The translations under genes were made by a program, and so were the position numbers. 64,000 bases of DNA from Blastobasis lacticolella (taxonomy: Eukaryota; Arthropoda; Insecta; Lepidoptera; Blastobasidae): positions 13,546,501 to 13,610,500 of the forward strand of contig LR990046.1 of NCBI GenBank assembly GCA_905147135.1, written 5' to 3'. This document shows positions 28,201-37,809 of this stretch, one piece after another. Numbering within the stretch: the first letter of the stretch is position 1; every line of letters begins with the position of its first letter. Under the pieces are notes generated by a model. The model was not told the DNA's origin. It saw only the letters and a list, made by a program, of their open reading frames with translations, and made no database searches.

Positions 28201-28295
28201 TGATCAGGGCAAAAATATCCAAATGCCACCATCCCAAACAGTGAAAGTAGTAAACAGAACAGTATCACTTTTCGTAGCTTAGATCTTGGCTCCAT
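13229..28295 (-). CDS. Hs6st: Heparan sulfate 6-O-sulfotransferase, N-terminal two coding exons (partial gene)
   Basis: HS6ST is a Golgi type II membrane enzyme that transfers sulfate from PAPS to the 6-O position of glucosamine in heparan sulfate, and so affects FGF and other ligand signalling. Exon A (28200-28295) encodes 32 aa: a short basic cytoplasmic end, then a signal anchor (about residues 10-28) ending in Cys-Pro-Asp-Gln at a GTGAGT donor. An upstream in-frame ATG at 28388 would add 31 aa; I prefer the ATG at 28295 because it gives the usual short cytoplasmic tail. Exon B (13229-13465) follows a TTGTTGCAG acceptor and ends at a GTGCGT donor. Both junctions are phase 0. Exon B carries the PAPS 5'-phosphosulfate loop LHIQKTGGTSFG (about residues 90-101), nearly identical to vertebrate HS6STs. 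The cysteine-rich and 3'-phosphate-binding parts were not found and probably lie beyond position 1. The P-loop exon is near certain; pairing with exon A rests on phase and on similarity to the HS6ST2 N-terminus. Confidence 0.82.
15615..15905 (-). mobile_element. tRNA-derived SINE (family 1), degenerate copy
   Basis: The reverse complement shows a tRNA-like head with a weak B box (GATCGAAGTC region), then the family body with ACCTGATCTGCCAAAT and the GAGGGCCC-type 3' part. Lies in the HS6ST intron. Confidence 0.6.
16030..16155 (+). mobile_element. LINE 3' tail fragment
   Basis: CCATGGGCGGTGGTAATCAC then TTACCACCAGGTAATCTGC and an A-rich end. 5' truncated; HS6ST intron. Confidence 0.5.
17702..18060 (-). 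mobile_element. Helitron-like 3' end carrying a long 11-bp array
   Basis: Read on the minus strand, this ends CGAAGTCGCGCCGGGTCCA then CTAG, the family's 3' terminus. Next to it lies an array of about 29 units. The 5' end of the element is not recognisable to the right. It sits between two parts of a retroposon, so it inserted there. Confidence 0.6.
17741..18058. repeat. 11-bp tandem array (ACCTACCCTAC)n, about 29 copies
   Basis: About 318 bp of near-perfect units with occasional C to T changes. Because 11 is not a multiple of 3, an open frame repeats every 11 codons (LHLPYTYPTPT); this is not a gene. Confidence 0.95.
18659..19381. mobile_element. hAT-like non-autonomous TIR element with a nested retroposon
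   Basis: Left end TAGAGATGTCACGAATA and right end TATTCGTAGCATCTCTA are inverted. Subterminal ACCGAATATTCGG-like palindromes recur at both ends. A family 2 retroposon copy (18905-19136, reverse) sits inside. Flanking 8-mers agree at only 5 of 8 bases, so the target duplication is not secure. Confidence 0.55.
18905..19136 (-). mobile_element. GAT-tailed retroposon (family 2)
   Basis: Reverse copy beginning with a CATCATCATCATCGTGATCA tail and ending near GGTGCTATTCTACCCTATCG. Degenerate. Confidence 0.6.
20084..20726 (+). mobile_element. tRNA-derived SINE (family 1) split by a second retroposon
   Basis: The head has an A box (TGGCCGAGTGCGG) and a B box (GGGATCGAATCCC). The body stops near 20193, resumes at 20484 with TTGAATACTAACCGATGCTC, and runs to the tail. 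A perfect 11-bp target duplication ATTTTATAATA flanks the whole unit (20073-20083 and 20727-20737). Confidence 0.85.
20194..20480 (+). mobile_element. GAT-tailed retroposon (family 2) nested in a SINE
   Basis: Starts GGCCGTGTGGTGTCCGGC (this head is doubled here), contains GTCGTACAAGGCGACTAA and CCTGCAGTGGACTGTTACGG, and ends in GATGATGATGAT. ATTGG borders both sides. It interrupts the family 1 SINE, so it is the younger insertion. Confidence 0.85.
21306..21566 (-). mobile_element. tRNA-derived SINE (family 3)
   Basis: On the minus strand: GACCTGAGTAGTTCAGTTGG head, B-box-like GGGATCGATTCC, GCAGAAATTCAAATGATG body and the GGGGCTAGATGGCG end before AT-rich sequence. Same family as the copies at 26678 and 31292. 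Confidence 0.7.
21955..22359. mobile_element. MITE-like element with inverted ends of about 50 bp
   Basis: Left AGATAATTTTATGGCATTTA (from 21969) continues into TAATTTCGGC and recurs inverted, ending at 22348, with one or two differences. Short AGCTTT/AAAGCT ends lie just outside. Roughly 400 bp and non-coding; superfamily undetermined. Confidence 0.7.
23811..23975 (+). mobile_element. tRNA-derived SINE (family 1), 5'-truncated
   Basis: Only the body and 3' part are present (TTACCTGATCTGCCAAATCT, GGTCAAGGCGGACC, CGCGCGCGAG), ending GACGCCAAGATTATTATTAT. No tRNA-like head. Confidence 0.65.
24388..24670 (+). mobile_element. Helitron-like short element with a short 11-bp array
   Basis: Same family as the copies at 3234 and 8542, with a decayed 3' end (CTCG). 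Near its 3' end, 24558-24636 has expanded into GTAGGGTAGGT-like repeats where the shorter copies have a single related stretch. Confidence 0.65.
26382..26632 (+). mobile_element. tRNA-derived SINE (family 1), head damaged
   Basis: Starts GGAGCGTCGCTGGACGAGTG; the B box is deleted. The body aligns with other copies and ends in a long GATGATGATGATGATG tail. An imperfect 11-bp flanking duplication (GATTATTCGTG / GATTATCCGTG) is visible. Confidence 0.7.
26678..26929 (+). mobile_element. tRNA-derived SINE (family 3)
   Basis: TTGAGTGGTTCAATGG head (A box), CCCGGGTTCGATTTCGG B box, AGAAATTGAAATGATGAATT body, ending in TTATTATTTATTATT. The head resembles tRNA-Asp. Confidence 0.75.
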
Positions 28296-31064
28296 TTTTT
28301 TAATTTCATAAGCACCGCTGGGCAGTAATAAGGCGAAATCACTATCTACTTGCACTGATACACTTTTTTGCATTTCGGCAGAATGCATGTCTCATTTTTA
28401 CAAAAATATCTTCACTGTGACAGAGTCGTTTGTCTATTTGGTTCAGTAAACTAAATAAAAAGTCCTTTATTTCTACATAGCCAACAGCTTCAATGTTTTG
28501 ATTATCTTCCAATGATAAGACAAGGGCTTAAAGGCATTGTCTTTCTACTATCACGCACGAAGCATACAGCTATTAGCGGTATCGAAAATAAATGTGCCAT
28601 TAGCGAAACACAGCTATAGCCGCCACCGGAGACGAACAAACATTGAAATCGTATCTCAAACAAGCATGAAGCCCAAGATCGCGAGCAAACGCGAAGCGTT
28701 TGACACTAGGTTTGACACTTCACTTTGACATAACTAGAGATGCGGCACTAGGCGTTAATAATACTCGTCACTGTCCTGTCTAGTACGAGGGTATTATAGA
28801 GATTTAAAAATACACCTATAGCTTGTTTAAAAGGCACCCAACCCAATGGACGTCATTTCAAAAACTATTAGGTACATGTGTACTGTTTCTACATTATTGA
28901 AAAATAGGAAAGCAAGCTTGAATAGCTCTCTCAATGGTAAATTATACAAAAGCAAGAATCAGCAAGATTGATCGTACGTTTAAATAGTACGTTAACAAGT
29001 GGGTAGAATGTTAGTTATTTCAATAGTTAATACAGTACAAACGTATTTTGGGTTCGGCAGTAACCATTTGTTTAAGCCTACTAAACCAGTGAAAAGCATG
29101 ATGAAAAAAAAACTATCTATTGTTTTACCACTATTAAATTACTTATCTGCAAATCACTGCCGTTTTAATATCATTCACATATTGGCTGTCTCGTTCCTCG
29201 AACAGAGGATAAGCATTGCTATTCAACGAGGCAACGCAGCTAGCTTTCTGGGCAAAATTCCGAAGGACAACGGTGTGGATAATTTTTTTAATACCTACAT
29301 AATATTTTAGTATTAGTGTTAATTTTTTATTTCTTATTGTAAATATTTTTTCTGTAACAATGTACCCAATAATATTAATCAGTAATAAAAATAAAATAAT
29401 TTTCGTATTTCCCAATCAAGTTAGAACACTAATAAAGGTATAAAGGAGCTCTGTGAGTTAGGCTGGTATTCCATTTATTAATTTTTTTTTCTTCATCATG
29501 TTGAAGTTGCCTAATAGCTTTGATCATAATGATGTACATTGAACAAAGTAATATTAGATGAGATGGTATTCTACTCTTACCCTTTAAAATATCCCAAAGG
29601 AATACATACGATACTAAGTAGTTCCTAAAATATTGGTACATCTCTAGTGTGGTCAGTATAAAGGCACTGTTACACATGTATAGTCTTAGTAGTGCTAAAT
29701 AGTTTAGTTCCTTTTTCCGTCACATTCAATTCATGCCTCGCGCGTTGTGGATGCTCGCGCGTTCCATTCTAAAATCAAATAAAAGGACTTTTAGAAGGCT
29801 ATTGGAAGTGGCGTTTACATTGTCATGATCTGTTTTATCAAAAATTCTGCTCTCCCTATTAAGGTTGTTAGGTAGAGTGCGTGCAAGAAAACTTTACGCG
29901 TGGATGAAAATTGAACAAATTTTGACAAACCCCAAACAAGAACAACTCCTAACAAAAATAATGACAGGAGCGCCATACCTAAATGCAGTTGTTTCTTAAC
30001 GTTTCCCAATGCCGCTGTTAAAGAGAATATAATCGCTCGGTTGTAAACAGTTTCAGATGATTTCACGGCTTAGATCATATATTTTCACGGGCATAAAATA
30101 CCCTACCGCAGATTTCGGGGCATTTGAATTCCCTTTGTACGCTATTCGTATCGACACACTGGAGGAAACATCGGCATACCTACGTACCTTTAGTAGTCCA
30201 CTACCGGGAGGTTACCGCATCCAGCCTCTATTAGCAGCCTTTGACAACTCGTCACTCCTGCTCGCCAAAGGGCATCCTACTACAATACCTATTGCCTCCG
30301 CTTGCCAAACTGTTATCTCCATATAAGAAGTCGACCATCAACCTAGTTCTTAGTACAAGTACATGTTGGCGATTCTGTGCGCTGTTGGTAATTATGGATC
30401 TCTGTCGGATTACTTTATTGCGAATTTTATAGCAGTCCCTTCTAGCCGGATTTACATCTCCCGGCAAAGCAAGGAGACGTCGACCGCCCAGTTAATTGAA
30501 TACCATCTCAAAGATCATGGGGAGATTGCACTGACTGTCGTCGAGCTGCCCTCGTATTGAGACCATGATTTCCGTGCGTTCCATGTACGAGTGCCTACGG
30601 CAAAATTCAAAAATTGTTGTGGCTACGTGGAGTAGGTTTTCGGTGGTACACCTTGCCGAAACGACTCTACGAGCTTCCGAGAAAACGTCTGAGGTGTTCA
30701 GCCACCAACGGAGCCAAGCGTTACGATCTCGCTAGGATATTACTGGGATCGCAAAAACGCGAAAATAAGTAATAACTCTAATTTTACAGATGATTACTAC
30801 CTATGTTACTACTAGCAGAATATGGGCTTATTCACATTGTTTATACATTTGTAATGCCAGACGGTTTATTATCATTTATCCTTCAGACACCAATGCCAAC
30901 TTCCATATCTCGTATAGCTATCTCGCACTGATAAACCAGCCGCATGTAGCTACTTAAGTGTACACATCCACGTGTCAGTACTAAAGATAGATCATGAGCT
31001 ATTATAGGTAGGTAGAATACCACAAGACACGGAAAACCACCCAGCCCAGCTCCGACTGCGAGGT

Positions 31065-31760
31065 GTACGTAGAAATTACGGAAAATAACCTACAGCTCCT
31101 TGGTGTTGAATTATCTAACAATCTCAACTCCTGTCAGAAGTTGCATCGAATACATATAAAGAGTGCTGCTAAGATACTTGGTAGGTGACGTCACAAGTCC
31201 GATCCTGTATGGATTACCTACTGCTGCCATCTCCGAGATCGATCAGTCTACCAACTGGCCGCTATGAATTTGGTGGGAAAAAGTGCAAAGGATAATAATA
31301 AATAAATAACCGTGGACAAATTCACACAGCGCCATCTAGCCCTAAAGTAAGCAAAGCTTGTGTTATGGGTGCTAGCCAACTGATAAACTACTTATATACT
31401 TTTAAATATATACTTATTATACATAGAACACCCGGACCCGTAACAGAAATTAAAATTCATCATTTCAATTTCTGCCCGGCCAGGAATCGAACCCGGGACC
31501 TCTTGTGTGGCAGACCGGCATGTTGACCACTGAACCACTCAGGTCGTCGATAGATTCTAGATTGAAGCTAACCTTTAGAGCCTCGAGCATCGGCGTAAGA
31601 TTGTGCGTTTGTCGGATTTCTACATGCATTTAGGAATGTGTGAAGCAGTTTTTCAAACTTATTCCGTCGGCCCGTTCCGCCATCGCGAAACGAGAAGCGG
31701 GCCACCTGATGGAAAGGTGTAAGCTCGTTCATTCGATCATTTCTTGTAAATTTCAAAATA
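31065..31760 (+). mobile_element. CR1/Jockey-like LINE 3' fragment, interrupted
   Basis: Broken translation shows ENNLQLLGVELSNN, YCCHLRD and then, after the SINE, SLEHRRKIVRLSDFY. This matches the better preserved relative at 37810-39003. Stops and frame shifts throughout. Confidence 0.75.
31292..31550 (-). mobile_element. tRNA-derived SINE (family 3) splitting a LINE
   Basis: Reverse orientation, with GACCTGAGTGGTTCAGTGG head and CCCGGGTTCGATTCCTGGCC B box. LINE sequence ends at the left border and resumes just after the right border. Confidence 0.85.
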
Positions 31761-33307
31761 GTCTCAATGCACAGTTGCAGAAATCTTGTTCAATAAAGTG
31801 GTCGTACGAGGCAGGAAGCATCGTGAAAAGCGATCGATTGTTTGACAGCCACACATCCAATTGACGTGGATTTATTGCGACGGGTAGTACGATGGTGAAA
31901 TCCCTCAGCAAATACAACAAATTCCTCAGCAGAACAGACCCCTTGATAGACAGGTTAGGGTTCTGTAAAGTATCGCGAGAAAATAATACCTTTTGAGATT
32001 TCTATGACATTTTAATCCAGTATCAGTTAGGAAATTTCATAATAAAGTATGTCTGCCATACGAGTTTAAAGGAAAACAATATTCCTTTAGATGTATAAAC
32101 TAAAATTGTTAAAACAATAAAAAATAATGCATCAGCAAATAACTAAGAACTATTTATAAGGAATATAATGAAAGATAAAACATCATCATAGTGTAGAACT
32201 ATAACTAGTTATCTATTCAAATCATTTAGATTGGATTTCAAAATAACTTTATTCATTGTAAATCAAAAAGGCACTTTAAAATTAAGGTGGGGGACTAATA
32301 AATGTATATTTATAACAAATGTTAGGAGTAAAATGGAAATTTTCATTTTTCGTCAAATTTCTCTCGTCACACTGTAGTTGCACTTAAAAGTAGAAAATAT
32401 ATTTTTTATTAAAATATATATGTACACAGTTAGAAAATCAACAAGGAATAATCCACATCTACCTACAATTACAGAAATAATCATGAAGTCAGTTATTACT
32501 GTCTTAGTACATTATAATTTATTTAATTACAATTTTACTCCTTTTAGGTTTATTGTAATAATTGTCGATTGAAAATAAAACAAGTAGTAGCAATCATCAG
32601 TTTTCAGAGGGAACTGAACTCAATGCCACGAGAGAACTCACTTTTATGAAGCAATTGCACAGGTATTAAAAAATTGTTATACAAAATGTCCACACCTCGT
32701 TTGATTACAATTTCTATGTTATAAAACTTACACCACTGTTATAATCTAACGTTGCGTTACGTTACACTGATGATGTGGTATATTGTTCTAATGCACTCAG
32801 CCAACTTGTCGCTATACATTTTGATTCATCTTCACCAGTCCCTATTCAAAAGGATTAACTCCTCTCACCACAGAATTTCCTAGTTATAAAAATTACTATA
32901 TTTCATTGATTCAGTCCACAAATTTGAAATAAAGTCCACAATTTCACTGGGCATGCGGCGACCAGCGCATGCCGACTGACGTTAACGTTCGGGTCACTAG
33001 GCGTTTGTTTAGTTAAACGTTCTTCCAGTACAAAATATTATTATTTAGCACATTTTAATTTGTTGAGAGTTTTTTAATTATTGAAGCACTGTTTAAAACA
33101 ATTAATACTCTATGATACGTTAAAATCGTTCGGGTGAAACGCGACTTCATCGCGCGTTCATGTGGAGTAGAATCCTCGTTGTTATGTACATCGCTATACA
33201 TACAATGCGGTGTGCAATGCAATACCAATTCTTTAGTCGAGTACTAGTCGTCTAGTTGTCTATGGGGAGAAGCCAGTCCTCATAATTTTTTCACATACTT
33301 TAAACCA

Positions 33308-36300
33308 TCAGTTGCGAGGGCGACCGCGGCCACGCACGCCTTCGCGCTCCTGGAACATAAAAAGATCACATTAGCAATTGTAAACATGGAAGTAATTCTG
33401 TCATCGCTTTTTAATGTTTTGTGTACTAAACTACTAACCTTATGGTGCGGTCTGTAATTAGAGTCGCGGTAGCCGTGATCACGAGGATCTCGGCTATCGC
33501 GGCCGTCCCGGCCATCGCGGCCATCGCGGTCATCGCGGTGGTCGCGATGGTCGCGGTGATCACGCCCATCGCGCTGCTGGTCGCGGTGGTCCCGCGGTTC
33601 CCGGCCGTCGCGTCCGTCGCGATGATCGCGACCGTCGCGACCATCGCGTCCGTCGCGTCCGTCGCGTCCGTCGCGGTGATCACGCCCGTCGCGCCCATCG
33701 CGACCGTCGCGGCCGTCACGCACGTCGCGCCCGTCGCGGGGATCTCGCCCGTCCCGACCGTCGCGCCCGTCGCGCATGTCACGTCCGTCCCGCACTTCAC
33801 GCCCGTCACGCCCGTCCCGCCCATCGCGCCCATTGTCGCGATAGTCGCGATAACCACGATATCCCCGTCCACCATCATGATCTTCCCGCATATTGTCCTG
33901 GTTGGTATGGATAGGTACTTTACGCGAGTCTTCCTCCTCCTGGCGCTTTTCGTAATGAATAAAATCATCGAAAATTGAAGTCGAATGACAATAACTATGC
34001 ATGATTCTTAAAACCTGCAGTCCTTTGGGGTGCGGAACTTCCTGGGTGTCGCGAGAGTTCGTCACTGGCTTGTTCTCGTTATTCTCTAATTTGATATGAC
34101 GCAGTTGCACGTTAGGAACGTCCTTAACATAGATCCACCTCACGCGGAACTGTCCTTTCCACTTGTCCTGGGACCACACACTAGAGTTGGAGTTATAGTC
34201 GACGGCGCTCGTCATGCGCGCCATCCCGCAGAAGTGTCCGCTCCCGTTCACCGAGAACAGCAGGAACACGGCGCCGCCCTCCCTCTCGCGCTCGCGGAAC
34301 GCCGCGTCCAGGCGCTTGTTGCCGTGCTCCGTGCTGCACCAGATCTCGTACTTGATGCTGCGGTGGATGTCGTCCTCGGAGTAGGACTTGATCACGAAGA
34401 ACCTGGCCAACGGTGCGCTGAGGTCGAACTCTTTCGGATTGTATTCGTTCTTGACGCGCAGCTCGTCCAGCACGGGGTGCGGGACGGGCGGCGGCGCGGG
34501 CGCGGGCGGCGGCGCGGCGGCGGCCGGGGGCGGCGGCGGCACGGCGGGCCGCGGCGGCATGGGCGGCGGGCCGCGCGTCGCGTGCGCGTGCGCCCACGCG
34601 GGCGGCGGCTGGTGCGGCGCGTGCTGCGCGTGCTGCGCGTGCTGCGCGTGCGGCGGCTGGTGCTGCGCGTGCAGCGGCTGGTGCTGCGCGTGCTGCGGCG
34701 CGTGCGGGTGCGGCTGGTGCGGCTGATGCGGCGGCGGGCCGCGCTGCAGCTGGGCGGGCGCGGGCGCGTGCGCGGCGGCGGGCGCGGGCGCGGCGGGCGG
34801 CAGCGGCAGCGGCGCGGGCGCCGGCGGCGGCGGCTGCAGCGGCGGCGGCGGCGCGGTCACCACGGAGGCGCTCTTGCCGCCGGCGTCCCACGCGTTGATG
34901 TCCATGTTGTGCTTGCCGGGCACGATCGGCGGCGGCGGCATGCCCGGGCCCTTCTTCTTGAGCCCGCCGGTCTGCGCGGCGGGCGCGGGCTTGGCGGGCT
35001 GGCTCGCGATGGAGGCCCACGTCATCTTCTTGGGCTGGCCGGCCGAGGCGTCCTTGAGCTCGGAGCCGCGCTCCTTGTCCTTGCCGTGGTCGAGCGCGAG
35101 CGCCTGCACGCCCGCCTCCACCGCCTTGATGCCGTCCGGCACGTACAGCCCGTCCGCTCTGTAGTAGTCGTCATATTGTTTCGCGCGACCTAACTGACCC
35201 CACGTAGAGTAATCGCCGTTTCCATGAAAATAGTTAAAAGTCGATGCGGGCTGCCCGAATGCAGCTGTTGAGAATGGTGTTGTCGAGGGTCCGAACACAC
35301 CTGCAATAAAGGCATTGACATAAAATAAAAAGCATGTACTGTAATAACTTATTTATACCATGAAAAATGGGGACGGGGAATAGTTTATGCAATAATTAGA
35401 ATGGATCTAACAAGTATATAAAACTAACAACTAACAAGTATAGAAATAAATTAATATTGAAAATTAAAAATTATCTTGTGTTACTCAATAAATACTAGCT
35501 ACCATCCATTCCATAAGAATCGTGAGGATTGTATCCTCCGAGGAAAGTCATTGGATCTGTTCCATTGGTGGACCATGTCCCATCTCCAAAAGCTTGATAA
35601 GGAAGTGCTGTTGTACCGTAATAACCTGGAACAGGAAAACAATAACATATGTATAATGTATACAAGATTACCGAGCAGCATTGTCTGATAAAATTTTTAA
35701 ATTTATTCATGTTTACAGTAGGTAAGTAGCAATGCCCACGAATGTGTTTTTAATGACCATTCGAGTAATGAATTAATATTTTCTAATTGATGCAATAACA
35801 CAGAATACCTACTCAATTAAAAACAATGTAACTACATAATATTTTGTTCAGTAATATAGTTGTCTTCAATATTGCTTGACATCATAATAAATGACTTGTA
35901 GGTCAGTCTATTGGTATGATTTAAGTGCAATACACACCAAAGTAGCCGATCCACCGACACATATTGGCGACTTTGCCTACGGCAAGTTGGCAAAATTAAG
36001 TCATAACTGTCAAAGTGAGTCATTATGACTCACTTTGACAGTTATGTCAATACAAATTGAGACTGTCCAGGAAAGTGAGTCGGCGATTGTAGCCGACGAC
36101 ATGCTCCATTAGCTCCTTGCCGAGCTGTGTCGGCGTCGGCGACTTCGGTGGGTAGCGTCCATTAAACTTAGAAATAACATTATTTTACAATAATAGTTAC
36201 TCAAAATTACTAAATACATTATAACAATGTTAGCTTTTGTGTTATAATACAAAGACGTACATCAAATACAAAACAATAAAAAAAATATGTACCTACCTGC

Positions 36301-37491
36301 CGCGCTGTAGGGGTCGGCAGCTGACGAGATGGGTGGTGCATAGGACGGTTGCTGCTGGTGACGCCATGACACCTCCGCCAACTCGTCACCGCCACTCTCT
36401 AACTGTTGCTCTTTCGGTGCATTTGTCACTGCAAAAAACAAATTCTAGTATTTATGTAACAGATATAAACCAACTATCCAGTATCAGGATTTCTCCTGCA
36501 TAATTTCACTATTTTACTAGATACCAGAATAAAACTAGAGTCTAGTTTAAAAGTAGTGCCAGTGATGGAAAAGATAAAGAACAATATGCTAGCGTGGTAT
36601 AGGCTTGTTATGCGGAGGGATGAAAGTCCTTCCGAATGAATTAATAATCCATCCAGATACTTAGAGGCTGACCTGAGAAAAGATGGATGGCCTCTGTGAA
36701 TGACATGCGGGCAAAAGGAGAGAGTACAATCATGACGAGTGATAGGGTTGAATGGAATAAGATTACCTATATCTAAGTATAGTTATTATAATATGTTAAA
36801 GTTTAATCACTACAATATGTAAACTGTACACAAAATTACTTTAATTTAGGTAGTACATTTAAGTAGTAAATAAATATCATCTCAAATAAATACATAATAC
36901 AGCTGCACACTATATCAACCATATGATAACTGCAAAATAACACAGACAACTGCAAAATAACTGATAAATAGCATTGGTCGGACACAACACATTTTATGTA
37001 ATAAGTGTTTCATTGTAGAAAGATGGTAAAGTTGTGTAGGTTATTTGAATTATACACAACATACAAACTAAATGTGGCAATGAATAGCTACATACACTCT
37101 ACACAGATGTCTATCAATTCTGAACTGAGACAGAAATTATCAACAATTATACTTGTCATTAGCTGCATAATATAGCGCGATCTTAGGGCTGATACAAGAG
37201 AAATTTTGTGAAAGCTTTAAAGATTGCGCCGGACTAGGCACTAGAAAAGCCCACGCCGGATGCGAAGCTACCCGGTGCGGGGTTACACCTACGGAGAAAA
37301 CACTGTGCAACGTCACAATGGTCCCGACTTTACCTTGATTCCCTTGCCCTTTCATCCGCTGCAAATACAGCAAACATGAAACAAGAGACAAAATATCATG
37401 ATTAGCTATCTTACAACTAATTACAACATGAAATTGCAACAATAATACGAGTGTAAACGCGAAATACCTGATCTGACACGCCTGCTGACAT
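33308..37491 (-). CDS. Ythdf: YTH domain m6A reader, YTHDF family
   Basis: YTHDF proteins bind N6-methyladenosine in cytoplasmic mRNA and affect its decay or translation. I assembled six coding exons: 37468-37491, 37334-37358, 36297-36428, 35503-35625, 33439-35300 and 33308-33349. All have GT..AG junctions and matching phases, giving 735 aa. The N-terminus [16 protein letters not shown] matches the conserved start of vertebrate YTHDFs. Next come Tyr/Gly/Ser-rich segments with a TWGQLG motif, a Pro/Ala/His/Gln-rich low-complexity stretch, and the YTH domain at about residues 390-545. The three aromatic-cage tryptophans are present ([10 protein letters not shown], and VWSQDKW which holds two). 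After the domain comes a roughly 130-residue Arg-Asp-Gly repeat (about 580-712) and a final exon with a short Arg/Gly end. YTHDF proteins known to me end soon after the YTH domain, so this tail is unusual. If the last intron were retained, a different C-terminus would result. Confidence 0.95.
36002..36046. repeat. Perfect palindrome, 22-bp arms with 1-nt spacer, in YTHDF intron 3
   Basis: CATAACTGTCAAAGTGAGTC... is followed after a single T by its exact inverse. The centre holds two inverted TGAGTCA (AP-1-type) sites. Confidence 0.9.
36590..36775 (+). mobile_element. RTE-like LINE C-terminal remnant in YTHDF intron 2
   Basis: Translation gives [20 protein letters not shown] then SDRVEWNKI. 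Opposite strand to YTHDF. A related piece lies at 52140-52370. Confidence 0.55.
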
Positions 37492-37809
37492 TGGCCGCGA
37501 TTTTGTATAAATTGAGCACTTATATAGTCCTTACTCACGACAATATCCAAATAAATCACATTAGTTCACTACACAGAGTCCTAGGAGTCCGATATGCACT
37601 AAAATAATAAAATGTCCGCTCTATAAAATTCCGCTGAAAAGTCCGGAACGGATGGACGTTTAGTAATGGCGACAATTTAGTGTTGCCAGCAAATTAAATT
37701 CCGCTTTTTTTTGACATAACAAAAGCCTACACAGACTTGAAATAGATGGAAAATAATATTTATCGCGCACGAGTGATTATTGGACGGACTCGGAAATTGG
37801 CTTAATTAT

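Larger units (their letters stand above)
28389..33307. other. Spacer between HS6ST and YTHDF, including the YTHDF 3' UTR
   Basis: 28389-28760 should hold the HS6ST 5' UTR and promoter. 28.8-31 kb is AT-rich with no recognised gene. The YTHDF 3' UTR runs left from 33307; AATAAA signals on the minus strand lie at 32549-32554, 32518-32523, 32405-32410 and 32248-32253, so its length is uncertain. Confidence 0.5.

Noticed and set aside
29815..30066. Minus-strand frame with a good membrane segment (LGMALLSLFLLGVVLVWG)
   Set aside because: Considered as an alternative HS6ST first exon, but the only fair donor (GTAAAG) gives phase 1, which does not fit the phase-0 acceptor at 13465.
33442..33978. 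178-codon plus-strand frame rich in Val, Ala and Ile
   Set aside because: Antisense reading of the RDG codon repeat; arises from periodic sequence.
34096..35193. 365-codon plus-strand open frame opposite YTHDF
   Set aside because: Antisense shadow of GC-rich YTHDF codons; Arg/Gly-biased with no domain, while the minus strand encodes a clear YTH protein.
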